Below, piece after piece: positions 9,001-16,702 of a stretch of 64,000 nucleotides of DNA. The stretch is taken from assembly GCF_003096695.1 (NCBI RefSeq), contig NZ_QEKY01000002.1, positions 141,313 through 205,312 of the forward strand, given 5' to 3'. The translations under genes and the position numbers were made by a program. The number at the start of each line of letters is the position of its first letter. The first letter of the stretch is position 1. Under the pieces are notes generated by a model, which was given only the letters and a program-made list of their open reading frames with translations, ran no database searches and was not told the origin of the DNA. This stretch comes from Porphyromonas loveana. Lineage in GTDB: Bacteria; Bacteroidota; Bacteroidia; Bacteroidales; Porphyromonadaceae.

Positions 9001-9651
9001 CTTGACCATGTAATTGCCTCAGGCATGAATGTCAACATCTTGGTACTCGACACAGAGGTGTACTCCAATACGGGTGGCCAGTCTTCCAAGAGTACCCCCA
9101 TCGGTGCCATCGCCAAGTTTGCCGCTGCCGGCAAACGTATCCGAAAAAAAGATCTCGGCATGATTGCCACTACCTACGGCTACGTCTATGTGGCACAGGT
9201 GTCTATTGGTGCCAACCCTGCCCAAACCCTCAAGGCCATCCGCGAAGCAGAAGCCTATGACGGTCCTTCAATCGTCATTGCCTACTCACCCTGTATCTCA
9301 CACGGTATCAAAAACGGTATGGGTAAGACCCAAGCCGAGGGCAAACGCGCTGTCGAATGTGGTTACTGGCACCTGTGGCGCTACAACCCAGAATTGGAGA
9401 AGGAGGGCAAGAACCCCTTCCAGATGGATAGCAAGGAGCCGAACTGGGGCAAATTTAAAGAGTTCCTTCAGGGCGAAGTGCGCTACGCCTCACTCCATAA
9501 ACAGTTCCCTGAGGATGCCAACGAGCTCTTCGCTGCAGCCCTTGAGAATGCTCAGTGGAGATACCGCAACTATATGCGTATGAGTGCAGCCGACTGGTCC
9601 GACACGCTGGGCATACAGGACATCAAGGAGGAAAAGGATCGCGACGCATAA
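6070..9651 (+). CDS. nifJ: Pyruvate:ferredoxin (flavodoxin) oxidoreductase
   Basis: Single-chain PFOR of 1193 residues that converts pyruvate and CoA to acetyl-CoA, CO2 and reduced ferredoxin or flavodoxin. The N-terminus has YPITPSSTMAEYVDDWA, the pyruvate-binding domain I motif. A ferredoxin domain carries two [4Fe-4S] sites: CVQCNQCAYVCPH (about 691-703) and CLGCSNCVDVCPG (about 745-757). The thiamine pyrophosphate site is GDGWAYDIGFGG (from about 967) with the later TEVYSNTGGQ. A third cluster is expected from the C-terminal cysteines (CAGCGETPY and others). It is a central energy enzyme in an anaerobe and also supplies acetyl-CoA for the acid end products. Confidence 0.96.
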   Translation: MAKEKKFLTCDGNQAAAHIAYMFSEVAAIYPITPSSTMAEYVDDWAAAGRKNIFGETVRVQEMQSEAGAAGALHGSLQGGALTTTFTASQGLLLMIPNMYKIAGELLPCVFHVSARAIASHALSIFGDHQDVMAARQTGFAQLCTGSVQEVMDLAGVAHLATLRTRIPFIHFFDGFRTSHEIQKIEALDNEDLAQFIDWNDIKRFRKSALNPEAPVTRGTAQNGDIYFQNREASNRFYDAVPEAVQYCMDQLATVTGRHYHLFDYYGDPEAEHVIIAMGSVTEAIREVVDDLRSKGEKVGLLSVHLYRPFSAKHFLAAMPMSVKRIAVLDRTKEPGATGEPLYLDVRDCYYGIENAPVIVGGRYGLSSKDTTPAQMKAVYDNLKLNVPKDHFTVGIVDDVTFTSLPLGEDLIFDNPSLVEAKFYGLGADGTVGANKNSVKIIGDNTDKYCQAYFAYDSKKSGGFTCSHLRFGDNPIRSTYLVVTPDFVACHVPAYLRMYDVLKGLKKNGTFLLNSIWAPEDIEQHLPNKVKRYLAKNNIRFYIINATAIAQRIGLGNRTNTILQSAFFKIANVIPYELAVEQMKKFIVKSYGKKGEEIINKNFAAVDEGGNVVEIAVKPEWADLSDDPVVRHEGDTDFIHNVVRPINAQAGDDLPVSAFLGREDGTWDAGTAASEKRGVAAFVPVWEADNCVQCNQCAYVCPHATIRPFVLTKEEEDKSGVRVLKAVGKQFADMGFRIQVNVMDCLGCSNCVDVCPGNKNGKALTMKPIEEQYDEQKNWDKMITGVTSKAHLVDVTANVKNSQFATPLFEFSGACAGCGETPYVKLITQLYGERQTVANATGCSSIYSGSAPSTPYTKNERGEGPAWANSLFEDNAEFGLGMHLAYKKMRRRLVNLAEEAQSCSCCSDELKALLKEWIEKRQDAEASKILADKIRPLVAACDCDICRRIQRVDSFFIKRAQWIIGGDGWAYDIGFGGLDHVIASGMNVNILVLDTEVYSNTGGQSSKSTPIGAIAKFAAAGKRIRKKDLGMIATTYGYVYVAQVSIGANPAQTLKAIREAEAYDGPSIVIAYSPCISHGIKNGMGKTQAEGKRAVECGYWHLWRYNPELEKEGKNPFQMDSKEPNWGKFKEFLQGEVRYASLHKQFPEDANELFAAALENAQWRYRNYMRMSAADWSDTLGIQDIKEEKDRDA

Positions 9652-9680
9652 GTCTTTCCGACTCCCCTCTTCACGCAGGA

Positions 9681-9719
9681 AGCCCCCGCGCTCATCGAGT
9701 GCGAGGGCTTCTTTTTTTG
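9681..9719 (+). terminator. Rho-independent terminator after nifJ
   Basis: A GC-rich hairpin with arms AGCCCCCGCGCTC and GAGTGCGAGGGCT around a 3-base loop is followed by CTTTTTTTG, 29 bases after the nifJ stop. Confidence 0.85.
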
Positions 9720-9762
9720 TCTGGGAACGGCATGAATGGAAGCAGCATCCGCGTAGGCTGGT

Positions 9763-10300
9763 ATAAAAATCAAAGAGGAGATTGCAACGAAAATCCGAAA
9801 TGAACAGTGGTCGCCAGAGCAAATTGCAGGTCGCGATAAGCGAGAGCGGCAACTCATGGTGGGCAAAACCTCTATTTATGACTTCCTACACGAGGATAAG
9901 CACAGCGGAGGTGCTCTATACACTCATTGCAGACATGTTCTCAGACATGGAGAGCAGACTTTCAAATCTGGTGAAGTGCAAGAAATCAAGGAACAGAAAG
10001 AACAATTCCAATCGATCACCAGTAATAACAAGTCAGAGTTCATGGTTTTTGATAAGATTGAAGAAGCCCTCAAGATGCCCGTATATTCTGCCAGAGCGTA
10101 GACCTTCTACGCGCAAACCTCACATCGAACAAGTAAATGCTGTCATCAGACAATACATCCCTATGCATTCTTCTTCCATTGAGTTAACCCAGAAACAACT
10201 TGCAAATAATGAATACTAACGTAACAACAGACTCAGAAAAAAGCTTGAATATAGAACGCCTTTCGAACGTTTCTTTCTTAATTTGCTTATAGGTGGAATA
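9763..10300 (+). pseudogene. Decayed IS30-type transposase
   Basis: From 9763 one frame reads KIRNEQWSPEQIAGRDK, then VGKTSIYDFLHEDK and GGALYTHCRH, which is the WSPEQIAGR/IYxxL/GG.LY pattern of IS30-family transposases. The catalytic middle is largely deleted; what remains includes SNNKSEFMVFDKIEEALK, a degenerate form of the DNGSEF motif. The frame then breaks at 10099 and pieces in other frames continue (IRQYIPMHSS, LRKKLEYRTPFERFF) to about 10290, where TATAGGTGGAAT may be the old element end. A second decayed copy of the same element lies near 55290-55532. Confidence 0.75.
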
Positions 10301-10340
10301 GGCAGGCAGAAAAGCATACTAAGCAGAGCAAAATCTTTAT

Positions 10341-10348
10341 TACCTTTG
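10341..10348 (+). promoter_or_regulatory. Promoter -7 box for purB
   Basis: TACCTTTG matches TAnnTTTG, 96 bases before the purB ATG and about 45 bases beyond the apparent end of the IS30-type remnant. Confidence 0.45.
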
Positions 10349-10444
10349 TTGCTCACTATTTGTAGAGGTTTCGTCGTCGTATCTCAACGGATAATTAAAG
10401 ACACAACTTCTCGTCATACTTTTCGGTTTTTCAGAACAAAACAA

Positions 10445-11788
10445 ATGATTGCTTTTCAAGCCCTTCAAGCCATTTCTCCTATTGATGGCAGGTATCGTGA
10501 TAAGGTAGCAACACTCAGTCGCTATTTCTCAGAGGAATCTCTGATCCGTTACCGTGTCCAGGTAGAAGTAGAATACTTCATCGCTCTCTGTAGCGAATTG
10601 CCCTCACTCAAGGACGTCTGCACGCCCTCGCTCTGTGAAGAGCTGCGTCGCATCTACACAAACTTCAGCGAGGCCGATGCCGCTCGAGTAAAAGAAATAG
10701 AGGCTGTGACCAACCACGACGTTAAAGCCGTGGAATATTTCTTGAAAGAGAGATTCGAAACTCTCGGCATAGGAGAAGACAAGGAGTTTATCCACTTTGG
10801 CCTCACTTCGCAGGACATCAATAATACAGCCTTCCCGATGATGATCCGTGAGGCAATAGTCGATATATATATCCCCGCTCTACGAGAGCTTGTAGAGCAA
10901 CTGCATGGCTATGCACTCGAATGGGAGGATATACCCATGCTCGCCAAGACCCATGGGCAGCCCGCTTCTCCGACTCGTTTAGGCAAAGAGATAGAAGTAT
11001 TCGTATATCGCTTGCGTAAGCAAATCGAGCAGCTTGAAGCCGTACCACATAGCGGCAAATTCGGAGGAGCAACGGGTAACTTTAATGCACACCACGTAGC
11101 CTATCCCGAGCATGATTGGAAAGATTTCGGTCGTCGCTTTTTGGCAATACTCGGGCTTGATCGCGAGGAATGGACTACCCAGATATCCAATTACGACAAT
11201 ATGGCAGCCCTCTTTGACGCCTGTTGTCGTATTAATGTAATCTTGATCGATCTCTGTCGCGACTTCTGGCAGTATATCTCCATGGAGTACTTCAAGCAGA
11301 AAATTAAGGCCGGAGAGGTGGGTTCGTCAGCTATGCCGCATAAGGTGAACCCCATCGACTATGAGAATGCCGAAGGCAATCTGGGTATTGCCAATGCGAT
11401 ATACGAGCATCTGTCGCGCAAACTCCCCATTTCCCGCTTACAACGCGACCTGACGGACTCCACCGTGCTGCGCAATGTGGGTGTACCTCTGGCACACTCG
11501 CTCATTGCAGTGTCAAGCATCCGAAAGGGACTGGGCAAGTTGCTCCTGAACGAAACGGCTCTGGAGCGCGATCTGCAGAACAACTATGCTGTTGTGGCCG
11601 AAGCCATCCAGACAATACTCCGCCGAGAAAGTTATCCCAATCCTTACGAAACGCTCAAAGCGTTGACGCGAACGAATGAAGCTATAACGGCCGATTCGAT
11701 CGCACAGTTCATCGAAACATTGGAAGTGGACGAAGCAGTCAAGAGGGAAATGCGCAAGATAACACCCTCGAATTACGTAGGAATATGA
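10445..11788 (+). CDS. purB: Adenylosuccinate lyase
   Basis: Acts twice in purine synthesis, releasing fumarate from SAICAR and from adenylosuccinate. The 447-residue protein starts MIAFQALQAISPIDGRYRD, the usual PurB N-terminus. It has TSQDINNTA, KTHGQPASPT and the fumarase/aspartase-superfamily signature SSAMPHKVNPIDYENAEGN, whose flexible loop carries the catalytic serine near residue 295. The frame is open upstream to 10283, but the ATG at 10445 gives the family start. It seems to be transcribed alone, from the promoter just beyond the IS remnant. Confidence 0.95.
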   Translation: MIAFQALQAISPIDGRYRDKVATLSRYFSEESLIRYRVQVEVEYFIALCSELPSLKDVCTPSLCEELRRIYTNFSEADAARVKEIEAVTNHDVKAVEYFLKERFETLGIGEDKEFIHFGLTSQDINNTAFPMMIREAIVDIYIPALRELVEQLHGYALEWEDIPMLAKTHGQPASPTRLGKEIEVFVYRLRKQIEQLEAVPHSGKFGGATGNFNAHHVAYPEHDWKDFGRRFLAILGLDREEWTTQISNYDNMAALFDACCRINVILIDLCRDFWQYISMEYFKQKIKAGEVGSSAMPHKVNPIDYENAEGNLGIANAIYEHLSRKLPISRLQRDLTDSTVLRNVGVPLAHSLIAVSSIRKGLGKLLLNETALERDLQNNYAVVAEAIQTILRRESYPNPYETLKALTRTNEAITADSIAQFIETLEVDEAVKREMRKITPSNYVGI

Positions 11789-11882
11789 TTTTTTCCTACA
11801 TTCGCTCAACCAAAGACATAAAAAAATGCTTAGCAACCGTGAGGTTGTATGTGTAGAATCTTAGAACAACCTATTTCAAGAA

Positions 11883-13196
11883 ATGACAACTGAAGAATGC
11901 GATTTCATCGCAAAACGAAGCCGCGAGGACGCTTTTTCGTCAGACAAACGTACCGATGCTCCTTCGCCTTTCAAGACTGCGAACCGCTCGAGTGCCAGAG
12001 GAAGCTTTACTCCGACTCCACGCGTAGGAGCAACATCCCATCATGAATCGACGGATGCCCTACAGATGCGCAAGCGCCGTACCCGCATCGGCGAACAACC
12101 ATCTCGTCCTAAGTCCCCCTACGGACAAAATCGGCAAGGTGATTTCAATGACTCACACCCCTCCCAGCAGCGTACGTACAACAACGATCGCTATGACAGG
12201 AGCGAACAGCGAGGTCCATCGCCGAGTTACAACCGGGACAACGAAGAGTTTGGACAAAGGAGAGCTACTACCAGACGGTATGAAAACGAATACGATGCCA
12301 ATCGTGCCAGAAGAAATGATGAATATAGTCGTGGTGGCAGTCAATCTTTCCCCCATCACAAGCAACAGCCTCGCGAAGAACGTCCCATCGGTACCAAAGT
12401 GCAGACAGCTCCTCAGAAGAAGAAAAAGAAAAAGCCTATCATACCGGTTAAGTATCAAGAGGTACTGGCAGACCCGAACGAGCCTATCCGTCTGAATAAA
12501 TACTTGAGTAATGCAGGTGTATGCTCGCGTCGCGAAGCAGACCTTCTGATCGAAAGAGGTGAGGTCACGGTAAACGGTGAGGTTGTTACCGAATTGGGCA
12601 GACGCATCACCCGCCAAGACGAGGTCATATATAAGGGAAACAAGGTCGAAATCGAAAGCAAGGTCTACGTACTTCTAAACAAACCAAAGAACTGCGTAAC
12701 CACCACCGACGATCCCGAGTGCCGAACGACTGTTATGGAGATCGTAAAGCACGCTTGTCCCGAACGAATCTACCCCGTAGGACGTTTGGACCGTAACACG
12801 ACTGGTGTACTCTTGATCACGAATGATGGTGACTTGGCCTCCAAGCTAACCCACCCTTCTTTTAAGAAAAAGAAAATCTACCACGTATGGCTCAATAAGG
12901 ACGTATCTATCGAAGATATGCAGAAGATTGCCGACGGCGTGGAGTTGGAAGATGGTGAGATTCATGCCGATGCCATCAGCTATGTGAAAGAGGATGACCT
13001 CTCTCAGGTGGGTATAGAGATACATAGTGGCCGTAACCGTATCGTACGACGCATATTCGAGCACCTCGGTTATCGAGTAAACAAGCTCGACCGCGTGTAC
13101 TTTGCCGGTCTGACCAAGAAGAATCTACCCCGAGGCAAATGGCGTTACCTCAACGAGCAGGAAGTGAACAACCTCCGAATGGGAGCATTCGAGTAA
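11883..13196 (+). CDS. RluB/RsuA-family 23S/16S rRNA pseudouridine synthase with long disordered N-terminus
   Basis: Encodes 437 residues. The C-terminal part from about 200 is a normal RsuA/RluB enzyme: an S4 RNA-binding domain (RLNKYLSNAGVCSRREAD, VTVNGEVV) followed by the pseudouridine synthase domain with the catalytic aspartate in VGRLDRNTTGVLLITNDGD and the late HSGRNRIVRRIFEHLGY. The first 190 or so residues are low complexity, rich in Arg, Asn, Ser, Gln and Tyr (for example SYNRDNEEFGQRRATTRRYE), and end in a Lys-rich run. Bacteroidetes members often carry such a tail, probably for RNA or ribosome contact. The exact target U cannot be read here. asnS follows 45 bases later. Confidence 0.88.
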   Translation: MTTEECDFIAKRSREDAFSSDKRTDAPSPFKTANRSSARGSFTPTPRVGATSHHESTDALQMRKRRTRIGEQPSRPKSPYGQNRQGDFNDSHPSQQRTYNNDRYDRSEQRGPSPSYNRDNEEFGQRRATTRRYENEYDANRARRNDEYSRGGSQSFPHHKQQPREERPIGTKVQTAPQKKKKKKPIIPVKYQEVLADPNEPIRLNKYLSNAGVCSRREADLLIERGEVTVNGEVVTELGRRITRQDEVIYKGNKVEIESKVYVLLNKPKNCVTTTDDPECRTTVMEIVKHACPERIYPVGRLDRNTTGVLLITNDGDLASKLTHPSFKKKKIYHVWLNKDVSIEDMQKIADGVELEDGEIHADAISYVKEDDLSQVGIEIHSGRNRIVRRIFEHLGYRVNKLDRVYFAGLTKKNLPRGKWRYLNEQEVNNLRMGAFE

Positions 13197-13241
13197 GCAA
13201 AAAACGAATCAACGAATACCTTATACTATAGGACAAAGACA

Positions 13242-14639
13242 ATGAAAAGGACTAAAATCGCAGACGCCCTCCGCGGAGAGCTTGTCAGCCAGGAAATCAA
13301 CATCAAAGGATGGGTGCGCACAAAGCGCGGGAACAAGGCTGTAAATTTTATTGCTCTCAATGATGGTTCTACGATTCACAATATTCAGATCGTAGCCGAT
13401 CTCGCCCAATTCGATGCAGCACTGATGGCCCAGATCACCACGGGAGCCTGCATCAGCGTCATCGGCAAGTTGGTGGAATCTCAAGGATCCGGCCAGTCCG
13501 TTGAAGTACAGGCCTCGGCCATAGAGATATATGGTACTGCCGATCCTACGACTTACCCGCTGCAGAAGAAAGGCCACTCATTGGAGTTTCTGCGTGAAAT
13601 CGCACACCTGCGTCCGCGTACCAATACCTTTGGTGCCATCTACCGCATCCGCCACCATATGGCTATTGCCATTCACACCTTCTTCCACAACAAGGGGTAC
13701 TACTATTTCCATGCACCTCTGATCACAGGTAGTGACTGCGAAGGAGCAGGACAGATGTTCCAGGTAACAACACTGAACCAAGACTGTCCTCCCCGCACCA
13801 AAGAAGGAGAAGTGGACTATCGCAAAGACTTCTTTGGTCGCCACACTTCGCTGACCGTATCGGGCCAGCTCGAAGGCGAAATGGCAGCCATGGCTATGGG
13901 AGGTATCTACACCTTCGGTCCTACATTCCGTGCCGAGAACTCCAACACACCCCGTCATTTGGCCGAGTTTTGGATGATCGAACCGGAAGTAGCTTTCTTG
14001 GAGATAGAAGAGAATATGGACTTGGCCGAAGAGTTCATCAAGTACTGCGTGCAGTGGGCATTGGACAATTGTATGGACGACATCAGCTTCCTTGGCGATC
14101 ACTTCGACAAAGAGTTGGTAAGCCGTTTGCAGTTCGTTCTCGAAAAACCATTTGTTCGATTGTCTTATACCGAAGGGATACGCATCCTCGAGGAAGCTGT
14201 TAAGAATGGAACCAAGTTTGAATTCCCCATCTACTGGGGAGCCGATTTGGCCAGCGAACACGAACGCTATCTGGTAGAAGAGCACTTCAAGACACCGGTT
14301 ATCATGACAGACTATCCCAAGGAGATCAAGAGTTTCTACATGAAGCTCAACGAAGACGGCAAGACCGTACGCGGCATGGATGTCCTCTTCCCCAAGATCG
14401 GAGAGATTATCGGAGGCTCAGAACGTGAAGCCGACTATGACAAATTGGTGGCTCGCGCTCAAGAGATGGGCGTACCCGAAAAAGATATTTGGTGGTATCT
14501 CGATTCTCGTCGCTATGGTACGGCTCCACACAGCGGTTTCGGTCTCGGTTTCGAGCGATTGCTGTTGTTCGTAACTGGTATGAGCAATATCCGCGACGTG
14601 ATCCCATTCCCTCGAACACCCAATAACGCTGAATTTTAA
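13242..14639 (+). CDS. asnS: Asparaginyl-tRNA synthetase
   Basis: Class IIb aminoacyl-tRNA synthetase of 465 residues, cytoplasmic. An N-terminal OB-fold ([22 protein letters not shown]) binds the anticodon. Motif 2 is [21 protein letters not shown], and motif 3 is [26 protein letters not shown] is also typical of the Asn/Asp group, and the [11 protein letters not shown] form fits AsnS rather than AspS. It lies 45 bases after the pseudouridine synthase and is followed by a strong terminator. Confidence 0.95.
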   Translation: MKRTKIADALRGELVSQEINIKGWVRTKRGNKAVNFIALNDGSTIHNIQIVADLAQFDAALMAQITTGACISVIGKLVESQGSGQSVEVQASAIEIYGTADPTTYPLQKKGHSLEFLREIAHLRPRTNTFGAIYRIRHHMAIAIHTFFHNKGYYYFHAPLITGSDCEGAGQMFQVTTLNQDCPPRTKEGEVDYRKDFFGRHTSLTVSGQLEGEMAAMAMGGIYTFGPTFRAENSNTPRHLAEFWMIEPEVAFLEIEENMDLAEEFIKYCVQWALDNCMDDISFLGDHFDKELVSRLQFVLEKPFVRLSYTEGIRILEEAVKNGTKFEFPIYWGADLASEHERYLVEEHFKTPVIMTDYPKEIKSFYMKLNEDGKTVRGMDVLFPKIGEIIGGSEREADYDKLVARAQEMGVPEKDIWWYLDSRRYGTAPHSGFGLGFERLLLFVTGMSNIRDVIPFPRTPNNAEF

Positions 14640-14675
14640 CAGACGGAATAGGTCTCTTACCACATAAAAATGAGA

Positions 14676-14709
14676 GAGGGTAGGCCTTGATGGCCTACCC
14701 TCTTTTTAT
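14676..14709 (+). terminator. Rho-independent terminator after asnS
   Basis: Perfect 11-bp arms GAGGGTAGGCC and GGCCTACCCTC enclose a 5-base loop, followed by TTTTTATT. It lies 36 bases beyond the asnS stop. Confidence 0.92.
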
Positions 14710-15105
14710 TGACAATTGTCAGTTTCAACGACTGTGTAGTAGAATATTTGTCTATTATTCTGCTCAGATGAGAAATAATGTACATATTTGTATGCCGAAA
14801 AGCATGAGAATTAGACAGAAAGTATTTATTTTGTGCAAGATTGCGTCGGTTACGTCTAAATACATAGAGCAAACCCTTCGAACAGTATACATTAGCAAGT
14901 GTTATCTATACGTCTATTTTGGGACAATCCTCGCATTCTGATGGCATAGCAATAATCGGATATTAAGAATCGTTCCAAATAAGGAAGATTCATAACAAAT
15001 AAAGGACAAGAAGCGATAACAAGAGCCAAGCGCACCAACATCCGATAACGGAAGCTCTTCGTATCGCTCACCAAATAATGACAGTATTATTAACAAAGAA
15101 AAGGA
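14710..15105 (+). promoter_or_regulatory. Non-coding leader/control region of rprY
   Basis: About 400 bases without a credible gene. It is A/T-rich, has the perfect palindrome GACAATTGTC at 14711-14720, and holds several near matches to the -7 box (such as TACATATTTG near 14780 and TATTTTGG near 14917) but none exact. A purine-rich AAAGGA sits just before the rprY ATG. The length suggests a long leader or regulator sites; I cannot place the promoter. Confidence 0.4.
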
Positions 15106-15834
15106 ATGGAAGAAAAAACAAGAATCTTTCTCTGTGAAGATGACGGCAATATAGGACCTTTGCTCAAGGAGTACCTTGAGACGAAAGATTATATCGTCGA
15201 TTTATTCGCTGATGGAGAAGAGGGGTATGCCAATTTCGAAGAGAGTTCGTATGATATCTGCATACTCGATATCATGATGCCACGCAAAGATGGTTACTCA
15301 CTTATACAGGAGATCCGGTTGATCGATCCGGTCGTTCCGGTTATTTTCTTGAGTGCCAAATCCAAAAAAGAGGATATTATCGAGGGATTCAAGCTCGGGG
15401 CTGATGACTATGTCACCAAGCCTTTCAGCATGGAAGAACTCGCCATGCGCATCGAGGCACTCCTGCGTCGTTGCAGCGGCCGTGCACATAAGTATATGTT
15501 GTGCTACCGCATTGGCAAATATCTATTCGACACACAGAAGCAAACCATCACTTTTGGCGATCGGGTAACCAAACTGACGACCAAGGAGAATGACCTGTTG
15601 GCACTGCTTTGTGCCAATGCCAATGAAACGCTTGAGCGCAACTTTGCCCTTAAGACAATTTGGACTGACGACAATTATTTCAATGCCAGAAGCATGGACG
15701 TCTATGTCACAAAGCTTCGCAAGCTACTGAAAGACGATCCCAATGTCGAGATCAAGAATGTCCATGGCAAAGGCTATCGACTGGTGACTCCTCTCCGCGA
15801 ACGCGAGAGCAAAGAGATGATCAAGGAGATCTAA
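15106..15834 (+). CDS. rprY: Orphan OmpR/PhoB-family response regulator (RprY type)
   Basis: Encodes 242 residues. The receiver domain has the acidic pocket CEDD, the phospho-acceptor D55 in CILDIMMPRKDGYS and the conserved lysine in DDYVTKPFS. The C-terminal winged helix (TTKENDLLALLCANANE, then NARSMDVYVTKLRKLL and VHGKGYRLV) is of the OmpR/PhoB type. No histidine kinase lies nearby, in line with RprY of P. gingivalis, which is described as an orphan regulator linked to oxidative stress and envelope genes. The name rests on recognition of the sequence type and the neighbouring GNAT gene. Confidence 0.88.
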   Translation: MEEKTRIFLCEDDGNIGPLLKEYLETKDYIVDLFADGEEGYANFEESSYDICILDIMMPRKDGYSLIQEIRLIDPVVPVIFLSAKSKKEDIIEGFKLGADDYVTKPFSMEELAMRIEALLRRCSGRAHKYMLCYRIGKYLFDTQKQTITFGDRVTKLTTKENDLLALLCANANETLERNFALKTIWTDDNYFNARSMDVYVTKLRKLLKDDPNVEIKNVHGKGYRLVTPLRERESKEMIKEI

Positions 15835-15887
15835 GCGCATCGGCATTGTTCATCGTATTAAAGGGCAAAGCCGTACGCATTTGCATG

Positions 15888-15925
15888 AACCCCGAGAGTT
15901 ATTGGTCTTAACCCTCGGGGTTTAT
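15888..15925 (+). terminator. Terminator or attenuator between rprY and the GNAT gene
   Basis: Arms AACCCCGAG (15888-15896) and CTCGGGGTT (15914-15922) form a 9-bp hairpin followed by TATTACTT. The tail is weakly U-rich, so read-through into the GNAT gene is possible. Confidence 0.65.
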
Positions 15926-15967
15926 TACTTAATGAAAGACTAACTCTTAACGTACTTACCGGCACCC

Positions 15968-16540
15968 ATGATCCACCTGATCGACTACTCATCGCTACCT
16001 CCTAAGGAACAGGAAACAGCATATCCGTTCGTCCGACAATTGTACGAAGCAGCCTTCCCTCCAGAAGAGAGGAGGTCTCAGGAAGATCTGCAACACGCCC
16101 TACTCCATCCCGACTGCCATCTCTCCCTCGTCCGCGAGGAGACTGAGGCCACAGGCTTCATGGGCTTCCTTATCAGCTGGGAGCTTTCACCCACACTCAC
16201 TTTCATCGAGCACTTTGCCATCCTGCCCGAGTGTCGTAATCGTCAGTTGGGTAGCACCATCCTCAAGCTCCTCACCGAGCAAGTCACTAATGCAGAGGCC
16301 TGCATGCTTCTGGAAGCAGAGCCACCACTAACGGAGATCGCCCGCAGACGAATCGGATTTTATGAGCGAGCCGGATTTGAGATCATCGACACCGAATACT
16401 TACAACCATCCTATCACTTAGGCGGTGCAGCTGTACCCCTCTACCTTTTGGCTTTTAATGCTCAGGGAACTAACCTGACAGAAATGATCCGACTCCTTTA
16501 CAAACGAGTGTATCAGACGGCCTTTCCTCGACTTCCATAG
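15968..16540 (+). CDS. GNAT-family N-acetyltransferase
   Basis: Encodes 190 residues. The GNAT fold is recognisable from IEHFAILPECRNRQLGSTILKLL, where the acetyl-CoA loop is a variant of Q/RxxGxG/A, and from the late RIGFYERAGFEIID. The N-terminal YEAAFPPEERR pattern is common in a Bacteroidetes subfamily. The substrate is not evident. It lies 133 bases downstream of rprY on the same strand; from memory, published P. gingivalis work reports acetylation of RprY by an adjacent acetyltransferase, which would give this neighbour a role in regulating it. That link is not visible in the sequence itself. Confidence 0.85.
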   Translation: MIHLIDYSSLPPKEQETAYPFVRQLYEAAFPPEERRSQEDLQHALLHPDCHLSLVREETEATGFMGFLISWELSPTLTFIEHFAILPECRNRQLGSTILKLLTEQVTNAEACMLLEAEPPLTEIARRRIGFYERAGFEIIDTEYLQPSYHLGGAAVPLYLLAFNAQGTNLTEMIRLLYKRVYQTAFPRLP

Positions 16541-16600
16541 TGCGCAGTCATCTATACGAAACCTATTCGCTCTCAAAGAAGGACAAAACAACTCTTGCCA

Positions 16601-16684
16601 CTTAATAGTATTAAGCCTTATCACTTGATAGTATCAAGTCCCAACACTTGACAGTATTAAGCCCTACCACCTGATAGTATCTTA
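16601..16684. repeat. Four-unit palindromic tandem array, exact 23-bp period
   Basis: 15-bp palindromes begin at 16601, 16624, 16647 and 16670, each followed by an 8-bp pyrimidine-rich spacer ending in CA. Units 1 (CTTAATAGTATTAAG) and 2 (CTTGATAGTATCAAG) are perfect inverted repeats around one centre base and differ by a compensatory pair (A-T to G-C). Unit 3 has two mismatches and unit 4 keeps only the inner GATAGTATC. The array lies between convergent genes. Confidence 0.92.
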
Positions 16685-16702
16685 ATTTAGAAATTATGGG
16701 GT

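Noticed and set aside
10283..10444. Longer N-terminus for purB
   Set aside because: The added codons cross the promoter box and the IS remnant end; the ATG at 10445 gives the known PurB start.
13578..14285. Minus-strand gene of 235 codons inside asnS
   Set aside because: It is antisense to the conserved core of asnS and has no domain of its own.
16601..16684. CRISPR array
   Set aside because: Palindromes of 15 bp with 8-bp similar spacers are too short and the spacers are not unique.
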